Assembly: GCA_036266715.1 (NCBI GenBank)
Contig: DATAXS010000004.1
Coordinates: 1 to 64,000, forward strand
Length of the DNA: 64,000 nucleotides
From: DATAXS01 sp036266715
GTDB lineage: Bacteria > Patescibacteriota > Minisyncoccia > UBA6257 > 2-01-FULL-56-20
Direction of reading: 5' to 3'
This document shows, piece by piece, positions 30,442 to 39,906 of this stretch. Within the stretch, counting starts at the first letter, position 1. Each line of letters starts with the position of its first letter. The position numbers and the translations under genes were made by a program. A model generated the notes under the pieces. The model made no database searches, was not told the DNA's origin, and saw only the letters and a program-made list of their open reading frames with translations.

Positions 30442-32448
30442 ATGGACCACTTTGAACTCACCGGAACCAATAAGCCCGCGGGGGACCAGCCGAAGGCGAT
30501 CGCATCGCTTGTTTCTGGTTTGGAGCGCGACCTCAGCGACCAGACGCTTCTTGGCGTGACGGGTTCGGGGAAAACGTTCAGCATCGCGAACGTGGTGGCG
30601 GAAGTAAACCGGCCGACGCTTGTGATTGCGCACAACAAGACGCTCGCCGCCCAGCTCTGCAACGAATTCCGCGAACTTTTCCCAAAAAACTCCGTCAACT
30701 ATTTCGTTTCGTATTATGACTACTACCAGCCGGAGGCGTACATCCCCTCAAGCGACACATATATAGACAAGGAGGCGCTCATCAACGACGAGATAGACAA
30801 GCTCCGGCACGCGGCGACGACTGCGCTCCTCACGCGGCGGGACGTCATCGTTGTCGCGTCCGTTTCCTGCATCTACGGCTTGGGTGCGCCGGAGGTCTAC
30901 GCGCAGAATATTTTCCACTTTAAGGTGGGGGACAAGATCGTGCGGAAGGACTTTGCGCGGAAGCTGGTTGAACTGCAATTTTCCCGTACGAATGCGGACC
31001 TGAAGCGCGGGACGTACCGCCTGCGCGGGGAGAACTGGGAGATAATGCCGGCGGACCGGGAAGTTATCTACAACTTTGAGGTGCTGGGAGGCGTGATACG
31101 CGCCATTTATGAAATTGATCCTGTCGTCGGGTTCCGGCCGGGGAAGACGCCGCACGTGGCGGACGTTATCTTTGCGCCGGCAAAACACTTTATTACGGAA
31201 GCACCGGAGCGCGAGCGGGCGATAAAGGCGATTCAGGAAGAGCTCAAAACGCAGCTCAAATATTTTGAAAAAGAGAAAAAGTTTCTTGAGGCGGAGCGGC
31301 TTGAACGGCGCACCAAGTTTGATATCGCGATGATGCGCGAAGTGGGCTACTGTCACGGCATTGAGAACTATTCGCGGCATCTTTCCGGCCGTCGCGCGGG
31401 CGAACCGCCGGCAACACTCCTGGATTATTTCCCGCACCGCGAGGACGGCACGCCGGATTTCTTGACCGTGATAGACGAATCGCACATGACGGTGCCGCAG
31501 CTGCAGGGCATGTTCAACGGTGACGCGGCGCGCAAGAAGACGCTCGTGGAGTACGGCTTCCGCCTGCCTTCAGCCATAGACAACCGGCCGCTCCGGTTTG
31601 AGGAGTTCAAGGAGCGCATTGGGCAGGTCATCTATACGTCCGCCACGCCTTCCACCTACGAGCGGGAACGGAGCATGCCTCCGCACGGGCAGACGGTGGA
31701 GCAGATAATTCGGCCGACGGGACTCGTAGATCCGAAGCTTACTATAAAGCCCGCTCGTGGACAGGTGGAGGACCTCATTCCGCGCATTGAAGAGCGCGTC
31801 GCGAAAAAAGAGCGCGTGCTCGTGACCACGCTCACGAAGCGCATGGCCGAGGACCTTTCCGAATATCTCTTGGAGCGCAAAATGAAAGTGAACTATCTCC
31901 ATAGCGACGTGAAGACGCTGGATCGCATCAAGATCCTCACGGACCTGCGGCGGGGGAAGATTGAGGTGCTCGTGGGCGTGAACCTTTTGCGCGAAGGGCT
32001 GGACCTGCCCGAGGTGTCGCTCGTCGCCATTATGGACGCGGACAAAGAGGGCTTCCTCCGGAGCGAGGTGTCTTTGATACAGACGATCGGGCGCGCGGCC
32101 CGGAACGTAGAGGGCGAAGTGCTCATCTACGCGGACGTGATCACGGGTTCAATAGAACGCGCCGTTAGAGAAACCGAACGCCGCCGCAAGATACAGCTCG
32201 CGTACAACAAGGAGCACGGCATCACGCCGCGGACCATCGTGAAGGCCATTACGGACATCTTGCCGAACGTGGACGCGATACTTGCCTTGGAAACGAAGCC
32301 GGTGCCCAAGTCCAAGACCGCGCTTGCGCACCTCCTCGCCGATAAGGAGCGCGAAATGCGCGATGCCGCCAAGCGCCTGGACTTTGAACTCGCCGCCATC
32401 TTGCGGGATGAGGTAAAGGAGCTGAGCAAGAAGGTGGGGAAGGGGTAG
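30442..32448 (+). CDS. uvrB: Excinuclease ABC subunit B
   Basis: UvrB is the damage-verifying helicase of nucleotide excision repair. The 668-residue product has Walker A GVTGSGKT, the Tyr-rich beta-hairpin SYYDYYQPEAYIPSSDTYI, YTSATPS, the helicase motif VGVNLLREGLDLPEVSLVAI, QTIGRAARN and a C-terminal UVR domain (KEREMRDAAKRLDFELAAILRDE) that binds UvrC. MDHFELTGTNKPAGDQPKAI is the conserved start, so the ATG at 30442 is chosen over one 33 bases upstream. TATAAT near 30366 gives a leader of about 70 bases. uvrA and uvrC are also in this window. Confidence 0.97.
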   Translation: MDHFELTGTNKPAGDQPKAIASLVSGLERDLSDQTLLGVTGSGKTFSIANVVAEVNRPTLVIAHNKTLAAQLCNEFRELFPKNSVNYFVSYYDYYQPEAYIPSSDTYIDKEALINDEIDKLRHAATTALLTRRDVIVVASVSCIYGLGAPEVYAQNIFHFKVGDKIVRKDFARKLVELQFSRTNADLKRGTYRLRGENWEIMPADREVIYNFEVLGGVIRAIYEIDPVVGFRPGKTPHVADVIFAPAKHFITEAPERERAIKAIQEELKTQLKYFEKEKKFLEAERLERRTKFDIAMMREVGYCHGIENYSRHLSGRRAGEPPATLLDYFPHREDGTPDFLTVIDESHMTVPQLQGMFNGDAARKKTLVEYGFRLPSAIDNRPLRFEEFKERIGQVIYTSATPSTYERERSMPPHGQTVEQIIRPTGLVDPKLTIKPARGQVEDLIPRIEERVAKKERVLVTTLTKRMAEDLSEYLLERKMKVNYLHSDVKTLDRIKILTDLRRGKIEVLVGVNLLREGLDLPEVSLVAIMDADKEGFLRSEVSLIQTIGRAARNVEGEVLIYADVITGSIERAVRETERRRKIQLAYNKEHGITPRTIVKAITDILPNVDAILALETKPVPKSKTALAHLLADKEREMRDAAKRLDFELAAILRDEVKELSKKVGKG

Positions 32449-32542
32449 TTTCGAATTTTATCACTTCAACTCGTAATACGGTGATTTGAGAGATCCACCA
32501 GATCGGGTTTACTTATAATACTTTCCATTTTAAGATAGGGCT

Positions 32543-32725
32543 ATGAAATCTGCTTTATGGATTCTGTTAATCGTGGGGTTTAACTTGCTTATTGCTTATA
32601 TTATTTCCCTGTACTCCTTCGTGATGGCAGTTGGATGGTTCTGCCTTGCAATTGGGTTTCAATTCGGAAAGTGGTATGGAGGTATTGAAAAAGAAAATAA
32701 GATTTCCGATAGGAACACATCATGA
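32543..32725 (+). CDS. Small membrane protein (60 aa)
   Basis: The product is hydrophobic for residues about 3-45 (two possible membrane helices: ALWILLIVGFNLLIAYIISL and FVMAVGWFCLAIGF) with a charged tail. I do not recognise it. The sequence is clearly richer in A+T than its neighbours. It overlaps the next gene by ATGA and has TATAAT at 32514-32519. Confidence 0.65.
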   Translation: MKSALWILLIVGFNLLIAYIISLYSFVMAVGWFCLAIGFQFGKWYGGIEKENKISDRNTS

Positions 32726-33288
32726 TTTTGCCAAAGATACCTTTGGAAAGATTACTTAATTACGCAACGATTGTTGTTGCAGCGCTAAGTCTCATCTTTG
32801 TTATAACAAATCATTTTCACCTCTGGGATAAATGGAGGGGCGTTACTTTACTTGAAGAGGCATCACAAAGTTTCAATCTCTCTTATGCCCCCAATGCATC
32901 CGCTCCCATTTATCCGAATAATCCAGAGTGGACACCACTTATAAATTTAATTAAACGTTATTCAAATGTAAAATTATTACCCAATAAAGATCCTAAGGTC
33001 ATTGCACGATTTCAAGCTATTTCCTCAGGTCAAGTCGAAGATGGGCCGGGTCAATATGCAGAATGGACTGCTCCTGGAACCCCTCTCGCGATTTTATACG
33101 TCGCTTGGCCGGGTAATTCTGCTGGTCCCGGAGATTATCAGGTTATTGGTACTATCGGTGATTTACAAAATTGGATTATTCAAGATCAAAACGACTTTTC
33201 CTTTCTAATTAACGATATCATTTTGGGAACACTCTCCTTTTTAATCGGCTTATTGGGAATTATAAAAATAAAGAAGGGTTTATCATGA
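32722..33288 (+). CDS. Hypothetical membrane protein (188 aa)
   Basis: The protein has a helix near each end (about 13-33 and 160-182) and a middle region of about 125 residues (LLEEASQSFNLSYAPNASAP, AEWTAPGTPLAILYVAWPGN) that would face outside. I know no family for it. It is A+T-rich, with codon use unlike the flanking uvrB and ddl, which suggests recent acquisition. It is coupled by ATGA overlaps to both the 60-aa gene before it and ddl after it. Confidence 0.65.
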   Translation: MILPKIPLERLLNYATIVVAALSLIFVITNHFHLWDKWRGVTLLEEASQSFNLSYAPNASAPIYPNNPEWTPLINLIKRYSNVKLLPNKDPKVIARFQAISSGQVEDGPGQYAEWTAPGTPLAILYVAWPGNSAGPGDYQVIGTIGDLQNWIIQDQNDFSFLINDIILGTLSFLIGLLGIIKIKKGLS

Positions 33289-34259
33289 CTAACAAAAAAC
33301 TCAAAATCCTCGTCCTGGCCGGCGGTCCTTCTTCCGAGCATGAAGTTTCTTTGCGCACGGCGCAGATGGTGTTGAAGAATCTTGATCCGCAGAAATACCG
33401 GGCATCGCTCGCGGTCATCAAGAAAGACAAAAAGTGGCATTTTCATCCAGGCGGGAAGCCCATGCACATAGGAGATGCGATGAAGCGCCTCAATCCCTCC
33501 CGCTTTGATTTTGTTTTTATTGCCATGCACGGCCCGTTTGGTGAAGATGGCCGGATGCAGGCGATACTTGAGTGGGCCGGCCTGCCCTACGCGGGTTCCG
33601 GCGTCGTGAGCTCCGCGATGGCGATGGACAAAGGGGTATCAAATATTCTCTACAAGACGAACGGCTTGCGTGTGCCGCGGTACGTCGTCTTGAGGCGGGG
33701 TGCAAACGTAAAGGGTTTGAAGATCGCACTGCCCGTCGTCGTAAAGCCGGTCAATGGCGGTTCAAGCGTCGGGGTTTCCATTGTGAAGGCAAAGAAGGAG
33801 CTCGGCAAAGCTCTCAACGTCGCTTTTAAGGAAGGCGATAGGGTGATGCTCCAGGGATACATAAAGGGGCGAGAGCTTACTTGCGGTGTGCTGGAAGACG
33901 AGGAAGGAACGCCCTTCGCATTGCCGCCAACGGAAATAATTCCTAAAACATCTTCGTTCTTTGACTATCGCGCAAAATATAAGGTTGGAGGCAGCTTGGA
34001 GATCACGCCCGCGCGGTTGGCGGAGCCAAAGCTCAAGGAACTTCAACAACTCGCGCTTAAAGCGCATACGACATTGGGATGCAGGGGAATGTCGCGGTCG
34101 GACTTTATATTGCGCGGCAACAAATTTTATATTCTTGAAACGAACACCATCCCCGGCATGACCGAAACGAGCTTGTTGCCCCAGGCGGCGAAGGTTGCCG
34201 GGATAGATTTTCCTTCACTGCTTGATTTGATGATTGCGGGAGAGCTCCGCAAAAAATAG
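33285..34259 (+). CDS. ddl: D-alanine--D-alanine ligase
   Basis: Ddl makes the D-Ala-D-Ala dipeptide that MurF adds to the wall precursor. The 324-residue ATP-grasp enzyme shows LVLAGGPSSEHEVSLRTAQ, AMHGPFGEDGRMQAILEW, LPYAGSGVVSSAMAMDKG, VVKPVNGGSSVGVSIV, the metal site FILRGNKFYILETNTIPGMTETSLLPQ. Length is normal. Its start overlaps the A+T-rich gene 32722 by ATGA, so it may depend on translation of that gene. Confidence 0.96.
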   Translation: MTNKKLKILVLAGGPSSEHEVSLRTAQMVLKNLDPQKYRASLAVIKKDKKWHFHPGGKPMHIGDAMKRLNPSRFDFVFIAMHGPFGEDGRMQAILEWAGLPYAGSGVVSSAMAMDKGVSNILYKTNGLRVPRYVVLRRGANVKGLKIALPVVVKPVNGGSSVGVSIVKAKKELGKALNVAFKEGDRVMLQGYIKGRELTCGVLEDEEGTPFALPPTEIIPKTSSFFDYRAKYKVGGSLEITPARLAEPKLKELQQLALKAHTTLGCRGMSRSDFILRGNKFYILETNTIPGMTETSLLPQAAKVAGIDFPSLLDLMIAGELRKK

Positions 34260-34350
34260 TGTTGCGCAGCCATACCCCGCACCGCATTGACACCCCACGC
34301 ACAGTGAGGGCATACTGAACACAGTATGAAGTTTTTCGCGGGAGGAGACC

Positions 34351-35049
34351 ATGAAACGAAAAGTTTGGTTGGTACTTCTTTTGTCGTGTGCGGTGGCTAT
34401 TCCCGGCTTTCTTCGGGCGCAAGACGCTCCCCCTAATGTCGTCTCGCTTACCGGAAGCCGGTACGTATGCATTCAAAACCATCCCATCAGTGTGGAAAAG
34501 ACCGGCGCATACAAGCCAACGAGTGGCATCGATTCGCAGGCGTCCGGCTTTCGCATTGGAGGTCCCTACGTTCTCACGAACGCTCACACAATCCAATCAA
34601 GTGAGGCGTATGAGGTGGATGGCAAGGAAATACCGGTTCTGAAAGACATTTCTCCCAAGTTCGACTTGATGCTCATCAAGCTCCCGTTCGCAAAAGCAGT
34701 GCCATGGATCAAGATCGCCGATCCGGAGGTTGGTACGATGGTCTACGCCATGACGAACTCGGACGGGAACGATAAGTTCCTCGTGCACGGCTTCGTATCG
34801 AAGGTGGATGACCACTACCTCTATCTTCAGGAACCGACCATTCCCGGCGCCTCGGGATCCGGTCTCGTGAACGCAAAGGGAGAGCTCGTCGGCTTTTTCA
34901 TGCAGGACGAGACGAGCACGGGGGATATTCATGTTCCGTACACGGAAGCGATCCCGGCGTCTATCGTCAGGAGGTTCCTCGAGCAGGTTTTGCCCGTGGA
35001 AGACCTCGTGAAGATGGGCATCACTGTCGATACCGTTGCGGAAAAGTGA
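34351..35049 (+). CDS. Secreted trypsin-like serine protease
   Basis: The 232-residue product begins with a signal peptide (MKRKVWLVLLLSCAVAIPGF, likely cut after LRAQ). A chymotrypsin-fold triad is visible: His in VLTNAHTI, Asp in FDLMLIKL, and Ser in IPGASGSGLVN. No PDZ domain follows, unlike HtrA. GGAGGAG lies 4-6 bases before the ATG and a terminator follows, so it is a stand-alone unit of the Shine-Dalgarno class. The substrate is unknown; it could be used for defence or for attack on a host or prey envelope (speculative). Confidence 0.8.
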   Translation: MKRKVWLVLLLSCAVAIPGFLRAQDAPPNVVSLTGSRYVCIQNHPISVEKTGAYKPTSGIDSQASGFRIGGPYVLTNAHTIQSSEAYEVDGKEIPVLKDISPKFDLMLIKLPFAKAVPWIKIADPEVGTMVYAMTNSDGNDKFLVHGFVSKVDDHYLYLQEPTIPGASGSGLVNAKGELVGFFMQDETSTGDIHVPYTEAIPASIVRRFLEQVLPVEDLVKMGITVDTVAEK

Positions 35050-35070
35050 ACATCGCGCTCCGGGCGATTC

Positions 35071-35104
35071 AATTGCGGGTGGCTTCGGCCATCCGCAATT
35101 TTTT
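35071..35104 (+). terminator. Intrinsic terminator of the protease gene
   Basis: AATTGCGG-GT-GGC and GCC-AT-CCGCAATT pair around a TTCG tetraloop, and the stem is followed by a T-run. Confidence 0.9.
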
Positions 35105-35125
35105 AATAGTTGTCACCTTATAAAT

Positions 35126-35160
35126 AAAAAGGAGCCGGACGCGTGGTGTGCGCCGGCTCC
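35126..35160 (-). terminator. Intrinsic terminator of the 53-aa gene
   Basis: GGAGCCGG (35131-35138) pairs with CCGGCTCC (35153-35160). On the minus strand the stem is followed by TTTTT. It faces the protease terminator, so two convergent units each end with their own terminator. Confidence 0.88.
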
Positions 35161-35172
35161 CTGGTGTTGCCG

Positions 35173-35334
35173 TTATGCCTTGCGGGGCGGATGCTCCGCT
35201 GCCTCGCGCTTCGCTGCTGCGACGTCGCGCTTGATCCTTTGCGCGGCCGGTATGGGCGGAAGCATTTTTCTGCGGGATTCCTGTTCCTTGGAAAGCGGGC
35301 CGGGGGTCAGAATACGGGATGCTGCGGTTTGCAT
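35173..35334 (-). CDS. Small basic hypothetical protein (53 aa)
   Basis: The frame starts MQTAASRILTPGPLSKEQES and ends RDVAAAKREAAEHPPRKA. It is highly charged and helical, with no membrane segment, and could be a small nucleic-acid-binding or regulatory protein. Support for a real gene is strong: a promoter (TTGACG-17-TATAAT), AAGGAG 6 bases before the ATG, and a terminator just after the stop. I do not recognise a family. Confidence 0.72.
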   Translation of the reverse strand: MQTAASRILTPGPLSKEQESRRKMLPPIPAAQRIKRDVAAAKREAAEHPPRKA

Positions 35335-35376
35335 TGTTGGCTCCTTAAGGGTCGCCCTCCCTAAATCTCTGATGAG

Positions 35377-35405
35377 ATTATATCACTTGGCTAGCGGTAC
35401 GTCAA
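35377..35405 (-). promoter_or_regulatory. Promoter of the 53-aa gene
   Basis: On the minus strand TTGACG (35405-35400), an exact 17-base spacer and a perfect TATAAT (35382-35377). The leader of about 35 bases contains AAGGAG (35346-35341). Confidence 0.85.
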
Positions 35406-35514
35406 GAAATGTTTGACTCCACCCTCCCCGTGCGCTAAACTTCCTTCACATACCCCGTATGAGCGAGCGCTCGGGGGAGTTTCTGCATCGCGCGCACCGC
35501 GCCCATCACGCACC

Positions 35515-37320
35515 ATGAAATTACTCTACAGCTACCTCAAACAATATAAAAAGATTCTCTGGCTCACGCTCATCCTTGCGGCGATAAACCAGCTTTTTTC
35601 GCTCGTGGACCCGCAGGTGTTCCGCATTGTGATAGACGATTACGTGTCCAAGATCGGGAGCATCTCAAGCGCCGACTTTCTGAAAGGCGTTGCGTTGCTG
35701 CTCGGCGCATCCATCACGGCCGCGCTTATTTCGCGCATCGCAAAGAACTTTCAGCAATATTACGAGAACGTGATCACCCAGCGCGTGGGCACGCAGCTTT
35801 ATGCGGACAGCGTGGCGCACTCGTTTTCCTTGCCGTATGCAATCTTTGAAGACCAGCGCTCGGGCGAACTTCTCCAAAAGCTCCAAAAGGCGCGGCTGGA
35901 CAGCCAGGTGCTCATTGTGAGCTTTGTGGACGTCGTTTTTGTGTCATTCGTGGGCATCCTCGCCGTCGTGCTCTACGCATTCTACGTGCAGTGGATCATC
36001 GGTGTTCTCTATTTACTCGTGATTCCGATCATGGGCACGGCGCTTTTCTTTTTGGGACGGAAAATAAAAGCGATACAAAAAAATATTGTGATAGAGTCGG
36101 CGAACCTTGCCGGTTCCACCACGGAAACCATCCGCAACGTGGAGCTCGTGAAGAGCTTGGGGCTTGAAGAGCAGGAAACCAAGCGCCTAAACGACGTGAA
36201 CAACAAGGTATTGCAACTGGAACTTTCCAAGCTCACCGTGATCCGCAAACTGAGCTTTACGCAGGGCACCATCGTGAACGCCATCCGCTCGGCAATTCTC
36301 TTTGCCATGCTCTGGCTGATATTCCTTGGCGGGATCACGCTCGGTGAGTTCCTCACGCTCTGGTTCTACACGTTCTACATCTTCTCGCCGCTCGGCGACA
36401 TTGGCACGGTGACCGGCCAGTACCAGGAGGCAAAAGGAAGCTTGGAAAAATTGGAAGAAATTCTCGAGATCCCCGTTGAGGAAAAACCGGCGAACGCGGT
36501 GACCATCGGCGCACTCCAGGAACTTGAATTCAAAAAAGTTGATTTTACGTATGGAAGCGGCAGTGCGCCGGCGCTCAAGAACATGTCGCTGAAGATTGAG
36601 AGCGGGGAGACGGTGGCGTTTGCGGGGTATTCCGGTTCGGGGAAGACCACACTCATCAAACTGCTCGTGGGGCTTTATAAGCCGACGAAAGGCACGATGC
36701 TCGTGAACGGCGTGGATGGCGGGAAAATTGATTACGACGCGTTGCGCCGGAAGATCGGCTACGTTTCGCAGGAGACACAGCTTTTTGCGGGAACATTACG
36801 CGAGAATTTACTGTTCGTGAATCCGAGTGCGACGGACGACGAATGCTGGGAAGCGCTCACGAGCGCATCCGTGACGGCCATTGCCGAGCGCGGCGGCCTT
36901 GGGTTGGACACGCGCATCGGCGAAGGCGGCATCAAGATATCCGGCGGCGAGCGCCAACGGCTTGCGATAGCCCGTGCGCTCATTCGCAACCCGGACCTTA
37001 TCATCTTTGACGAGGCCACGTCCAGCTTGGATTCCATTACGGAACGGTCCATCACGGATACGATAAAAGAGATCGCAAAGTCGCGGCCGAACCTCATCAC
37101 CGTCATGGTGGCACACCGGCTTTCCACGATCGCGCACGCGGACCGCATCTACGTGCTCCAAAAAGGAAGTATTGTGGAGCAGGGTTCGCACGCGGCGCTC
37201 CTGCGGAACAAGGACGGACTCTACTCGGCGCTTTGGAAGGAGCAGAGCGGCAGCGAGCGGGGCGATGACGACGATGAAAAAACGACGGTCCAGCAAATTC
37301 TTGCCCATGGCACACGATAA
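35515..37320 (+). CDS. ABC exporter (fused membrane and ATPase domains)
   Basis: The 601-residue half-transporter has six membrane helices in residues about 15-320 and an ATPase domain with Walker A GYSGSGKTT, signature ISGGERQRLAIARALI, Walker B LIIFDEATSSLDS and the H-loop VMVAHRLSTI. It would work as a homodimer to export a lipid, peptide or drug. The ATG at 35515 is chosen because the upstream extension is Pro/Arg-rich non-membrane sequence. The last 14 bases overlap uvrA. The 3' tail is acidic and charged. Confidence 0.93.
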   Translation: MKLLYSYLKQYKKILWLTLILAAINQLFSLVDPQVFRIVIDDYVSKIGSISSADFLKGVALLLGASITAALISRIAKNFQQYYENVITQRVGTQLYADSVAHSFSLPYAIFEDQRSGELLQKLQKARLDSQVLIVSFVDVVFVSFVGILAVVLYAFYVQWIIGVLYLLVIPIMGTALFFLGRKIKAIQKNIVIESANLAGSTTETIRNVELVKSLGLEEQETKRLNDVNNKVLQLELSKLTVIRKLSFTQGTIVNAIRSAILFAMLWLIFLGGITLGEFLTLWFYTFYIFSPLGDIGTVTGQYQEAKGSLEKLEEILEIPVEEKPANAVTIGALQELEFKKVDFTYGSGSAPALKNMSLKIESGETVAFAGYSGSGKTTLIKLLVGLYKPTKGTMLVNGVDGGKIDYDALRRKIGYVSQETQLFAGTLRENLLFVNPSATDDECWEALTSASVTAIAERGGLGLDTRIGEGGIKISGGERQRLAIARALIRNPDLIIFDEATSSLDSITERSITDTIKEIAKSRPNLITVMVAHRLSTIAHADRIYVLQKGSIVEQGSHAALLRNKDGLYSALWKEQSGSERGDDDDEKTTVQQILAHGTR

Positions 37321-39844
37321 AATAATTATTAAAGGCGCGCGCGAGCACAATCTTAAGAATGTGAATCTTGAGATCCCGCGGGACAAGATGGTGGTCTTTA
37401 CGGGCCTCTCCGGTTCCGGGAAATCTTCGCTTGCGTTTGACACCATCTTCGCCGAAGGCCAGCGCCGCTACATAGAATCCTTGTCCGCCTACGCGCGGCA
37501 GTTTTTGGGCCGTTTGGACAAGCCGGATGTGGACGACATTGAAGGCCTTTCGCCCGCGATCTCCATTGACCAAAAGAGCCATTCGGCAAACCCGCGCTCA
37601 ACGGTCGCGACGATAACAGAAATTTACGATTATCTGCGTGTTTTGTTCGCGCGCACGGGGAAGCCGTATTGTCCGCGCTGCGGCCGAGAAATAAAGAAGC
37701 TCACCAACGAGGAGATCGTGGACGTGGCCATTGATATTGCGAACGAGAACAACAGCCCCAAGGGCGGGCGCAAAAACATGGTCATCCTGGCGCCCGTGGT
37801 GCGTGGCCGGAAAGGGGAGTATTACCAGATGCTCTACGACTTTTTGAACGCCGGTTTTAGCGAGGTGCGCATTGACGGCAAATATCATTCCTTGCGGGAG
37901 CGCGTGGAGCTCAGCCGCTACAAAACGCACGATGTTGACCTTGTGGTGGACCGCATCCCTTCGGGCATAAGCTTTAAGGAAAAAGATAACCGCCTGCGCT
38001 TATCCGAGGCCATTGAGCACGGGTTGAAGTACGGCGAGGGCGTCGTCACCATCATCACGGACAAAGAGGTTTCGCTGTCCGCAAAGTTCACGTGCCCGCA
38101 CGACGGATTTTCCTTCCCGGAAATTGAACCGCGGCTATTCTCTTTCAACAGCCCTTACGGCGCGTGTCCCGAGTGTCATGGCCTTGGTACAAAAGATTTA
38201 TGGTCAGAAGAGATTTGCCCGGTCTGCGGCGGCAAGCGCTTGCGCGAGGAAAGTTTGAACGTGTTGATAGACGGCAAAAATATCAATTCTACGACGGCGC
38301 TTTCCATTGAAGATGCGTTCAAGTTTTTTGGCGGGATGAAGTTCAAGAACGCGTCGCTGGACGAAGTTGCCGAAGCGCCGCTCCGCGAGATAAAAAACCG
38401 TTTGAAGTTCATGATGGACGTCGGCTTGGAATATTTGACGCTTGACCGCAAGGCGGGGACTCTGTCCGGTGGCGAGGCACAACGGATCCGTCTGGCATCG
38501 CAGATCGGTTCGCGGCTCGTGGGCACGCTCTATATTCTTGACGAGCCGACGATCGGTTTACACCAGCGCGACAACGACAAGCTCATCAAGACGCTCCAGG
38601 ATCTGCGCGACCTCGGAAACACCATTATTGTGGTGGAGCACGACGAGGACACTATCCGCGCCTCCGACTACCTGGTGGACATCGGTCCCGCAGCAGGGGT
38701 GCACGGCGGCCGCGTGGTGGCGGAAGGCCCCATCCCGCAAATATTAAAAGATCCTAAAAAGGATTCTTTGACCCTGCAGTATCTGCGCGGAAAAAAATTT
38801 ATTGATGTCCCGTTACAGCGGCGGAAAGTTGACTTTAAAAAGCAGGAATCTTTGAAGATCCGCGGCGCACGTGCCAACAACCTGAAGGACATCGATGTGG
38901 ATATTCCCTTGCACCGCTTTACGGCCGTGACCGGTGTTTCGGGCTCAGGCAAGTCCAGCTTGGTCTACGACGTGCTCTATAAGAACGTGGCGGACAAGTT
39001 GAACCACGCCACGTATAAGGCCGGCGGCGTAAATAGCCTGCTCGGCTTGGAATACATTAACCGCATCATCAATATTGACCAGGCGGCCATTGGCCGCACG
39101 CCGCGGTCCAACCCGGCCACGTACGTGGGCGCCTGGACGCACATCCGCGACCTGTTTGCTTCCACGGAGGATGCGCGGGTGCGCGGGTACAAGGCGGGAC
39201 GCTTCAGCTTCAACGTGCCCGGCGGCCGCTGTGAGAACTGCGAAGGCCACGGCACAATCGCAATTGAGATGCACTTTTTGCCGACGGTCTACGTGACCTG
39301 CGACGTGTGCAAAGGCAAGCGCTTTGACCGTGAAACGCTTGAGGTGGAATACAAAGGGAAAAGCATCTACGACATTTTGAAGATGACGATAGAAGAGGCG
39401 GTAAAGTTCTTTGAGGACATTCCGTGGCTCTACGAAAAATTGACCATTTTGGAAGAGGTCGGTTTGGGCTACTTGGAGCTCGGCCAATCGGCGACCACGC
39501 TTTCCGGAGGCGAGGCGCAGCGCATCAAGCTGTCTGCCGAGCTCGGCAAGCGCGACACGCGGAAAACTTTGTACTTGCTCGACGAGCCGACGACGGGACT
39601 CCACTTTGCGGACGTGGACCAGCTCGTGAAGGTGCTGCACCGGCTCGTGGAGCGGGGGAATACCATCGTCGTCATTGAACACAACTTGGACGTCATCAAG
39701 ACCGCCGACTGGGTGATAGACCTTGGTCCCGAAGGTGGCGCGCGCGGCGGCAAGATCGTCGCGCAAGGCACGCCGGAGGAAGTGGCGCGCAAAGCCGGGA
39801 GCGCAACCGGGCATTACTTGCGGAAAGTGCTGGGGGAGAAGTAG
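37307..39844 (+). CDS. uvrA: Excinuclease ABC subunit A (short form)
   Basis: UvrA finds DNA lesions and loads UvrB. The 845-residue product has two ABC modules: GLSGSGKSSLAFDTIFAEGQ and GVSGSGKSSLVYDVLY as Walker A motifs, and two LSGGEAQRI signatures. Zinc-type Cys pairs are CPRCG, CPECHG/CPVCGG and CENCEGHG/CDVCKG. E. coli UvrA is 940 residues, so about 95 residues are missing, mostly between the first Walker A and the signature (insertion-domain region). The ATG at 37307 (MAHDKIIIKGAREHNLKN) is the conserved start and overlaps the ABC exporter. Confidence 0.96.
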   Translation: MAHDKIIIKGAREHNLKNVNLEIPRDKMVVFTGLSGSGKSSLAFDTIFAEGQRRYIESLSAYARQFLGRLDKPDVDDIEGLSPAISIDQKSHSANPRSTVATITEIYDYLRVLFARTGKPYCPRCGREIKKLTNEEIVDVAIDIANENNSPKGGRKNMVILAPVVRGRKGEYYQMLYDFLNAGFSEVRIDGKYHSLRERVELSRYKTHDVDLVVDRIPSGISFKEKDNRLRLSEAIEHGLKYGEGVVTIITDKEVSLSAKFTCPHDGFSFPEIEPRLFSFNSPYGACPECHGLGTKDLWSEEICPVCGGKRLREESLNVLIDGKNINSTTALSIEDAFKFFGGMKFKNASLDEVAEAPLREIKNRLKFMMDVGLEYLTLDRKAGTLSGGEAQRIRLASQIGSRLVGTLYILDEPTIGLHQRDNDKLIKTLQDLRDLGNTIIVVEHDEDTIRASDYLVDIGPAAGVHGGRVVAEGPIPQILKDPKKDSLTLQYLRGKKFIDVPLQRRKVDFKKQESLKIRGARANNLKDIDVDIPLHRFTAVTGVSGSGKSSLVYDVLYKNVADKLNHATYKAGGVNSLLGLEYINRIINIDQAAIGRTPRSNPATYVGAWTHIRDLFASTEDARVRGYKAGRFSFNVPGGRCENCEGHGTIAIEMHFLPTVYVTCDVCKGKRFDRETLEVEYKGKSIYDILKMTIEEAVKFFEDIPWLYEKLTILEEVGLGYLELGQSATTLSGGEAQRIKLSAELGKRDTRKTLYLLDEPTTGLHFADVDQLVKVLHRLVERGNTIVVIEHNLDVIKTADWVIDLGPEGGARGGKIVAQGTPEEVARKAGSATGHYLRKVLGEK

Positions 39845-39906
39845 ATAAGGATTTTGGGTTGATTTTTCCGCCCACTCGTTCTATAAAGTGGACAAGGAGG
39901 TGTCCT

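Noticed and set aside
37172..37306. Longer start for uvrA
   Set aside because: The extension is out-of-frame reading of the ABC exporter end and is Arg-rich; conserved UvrA sequence begins at MAHDKIIIKG.
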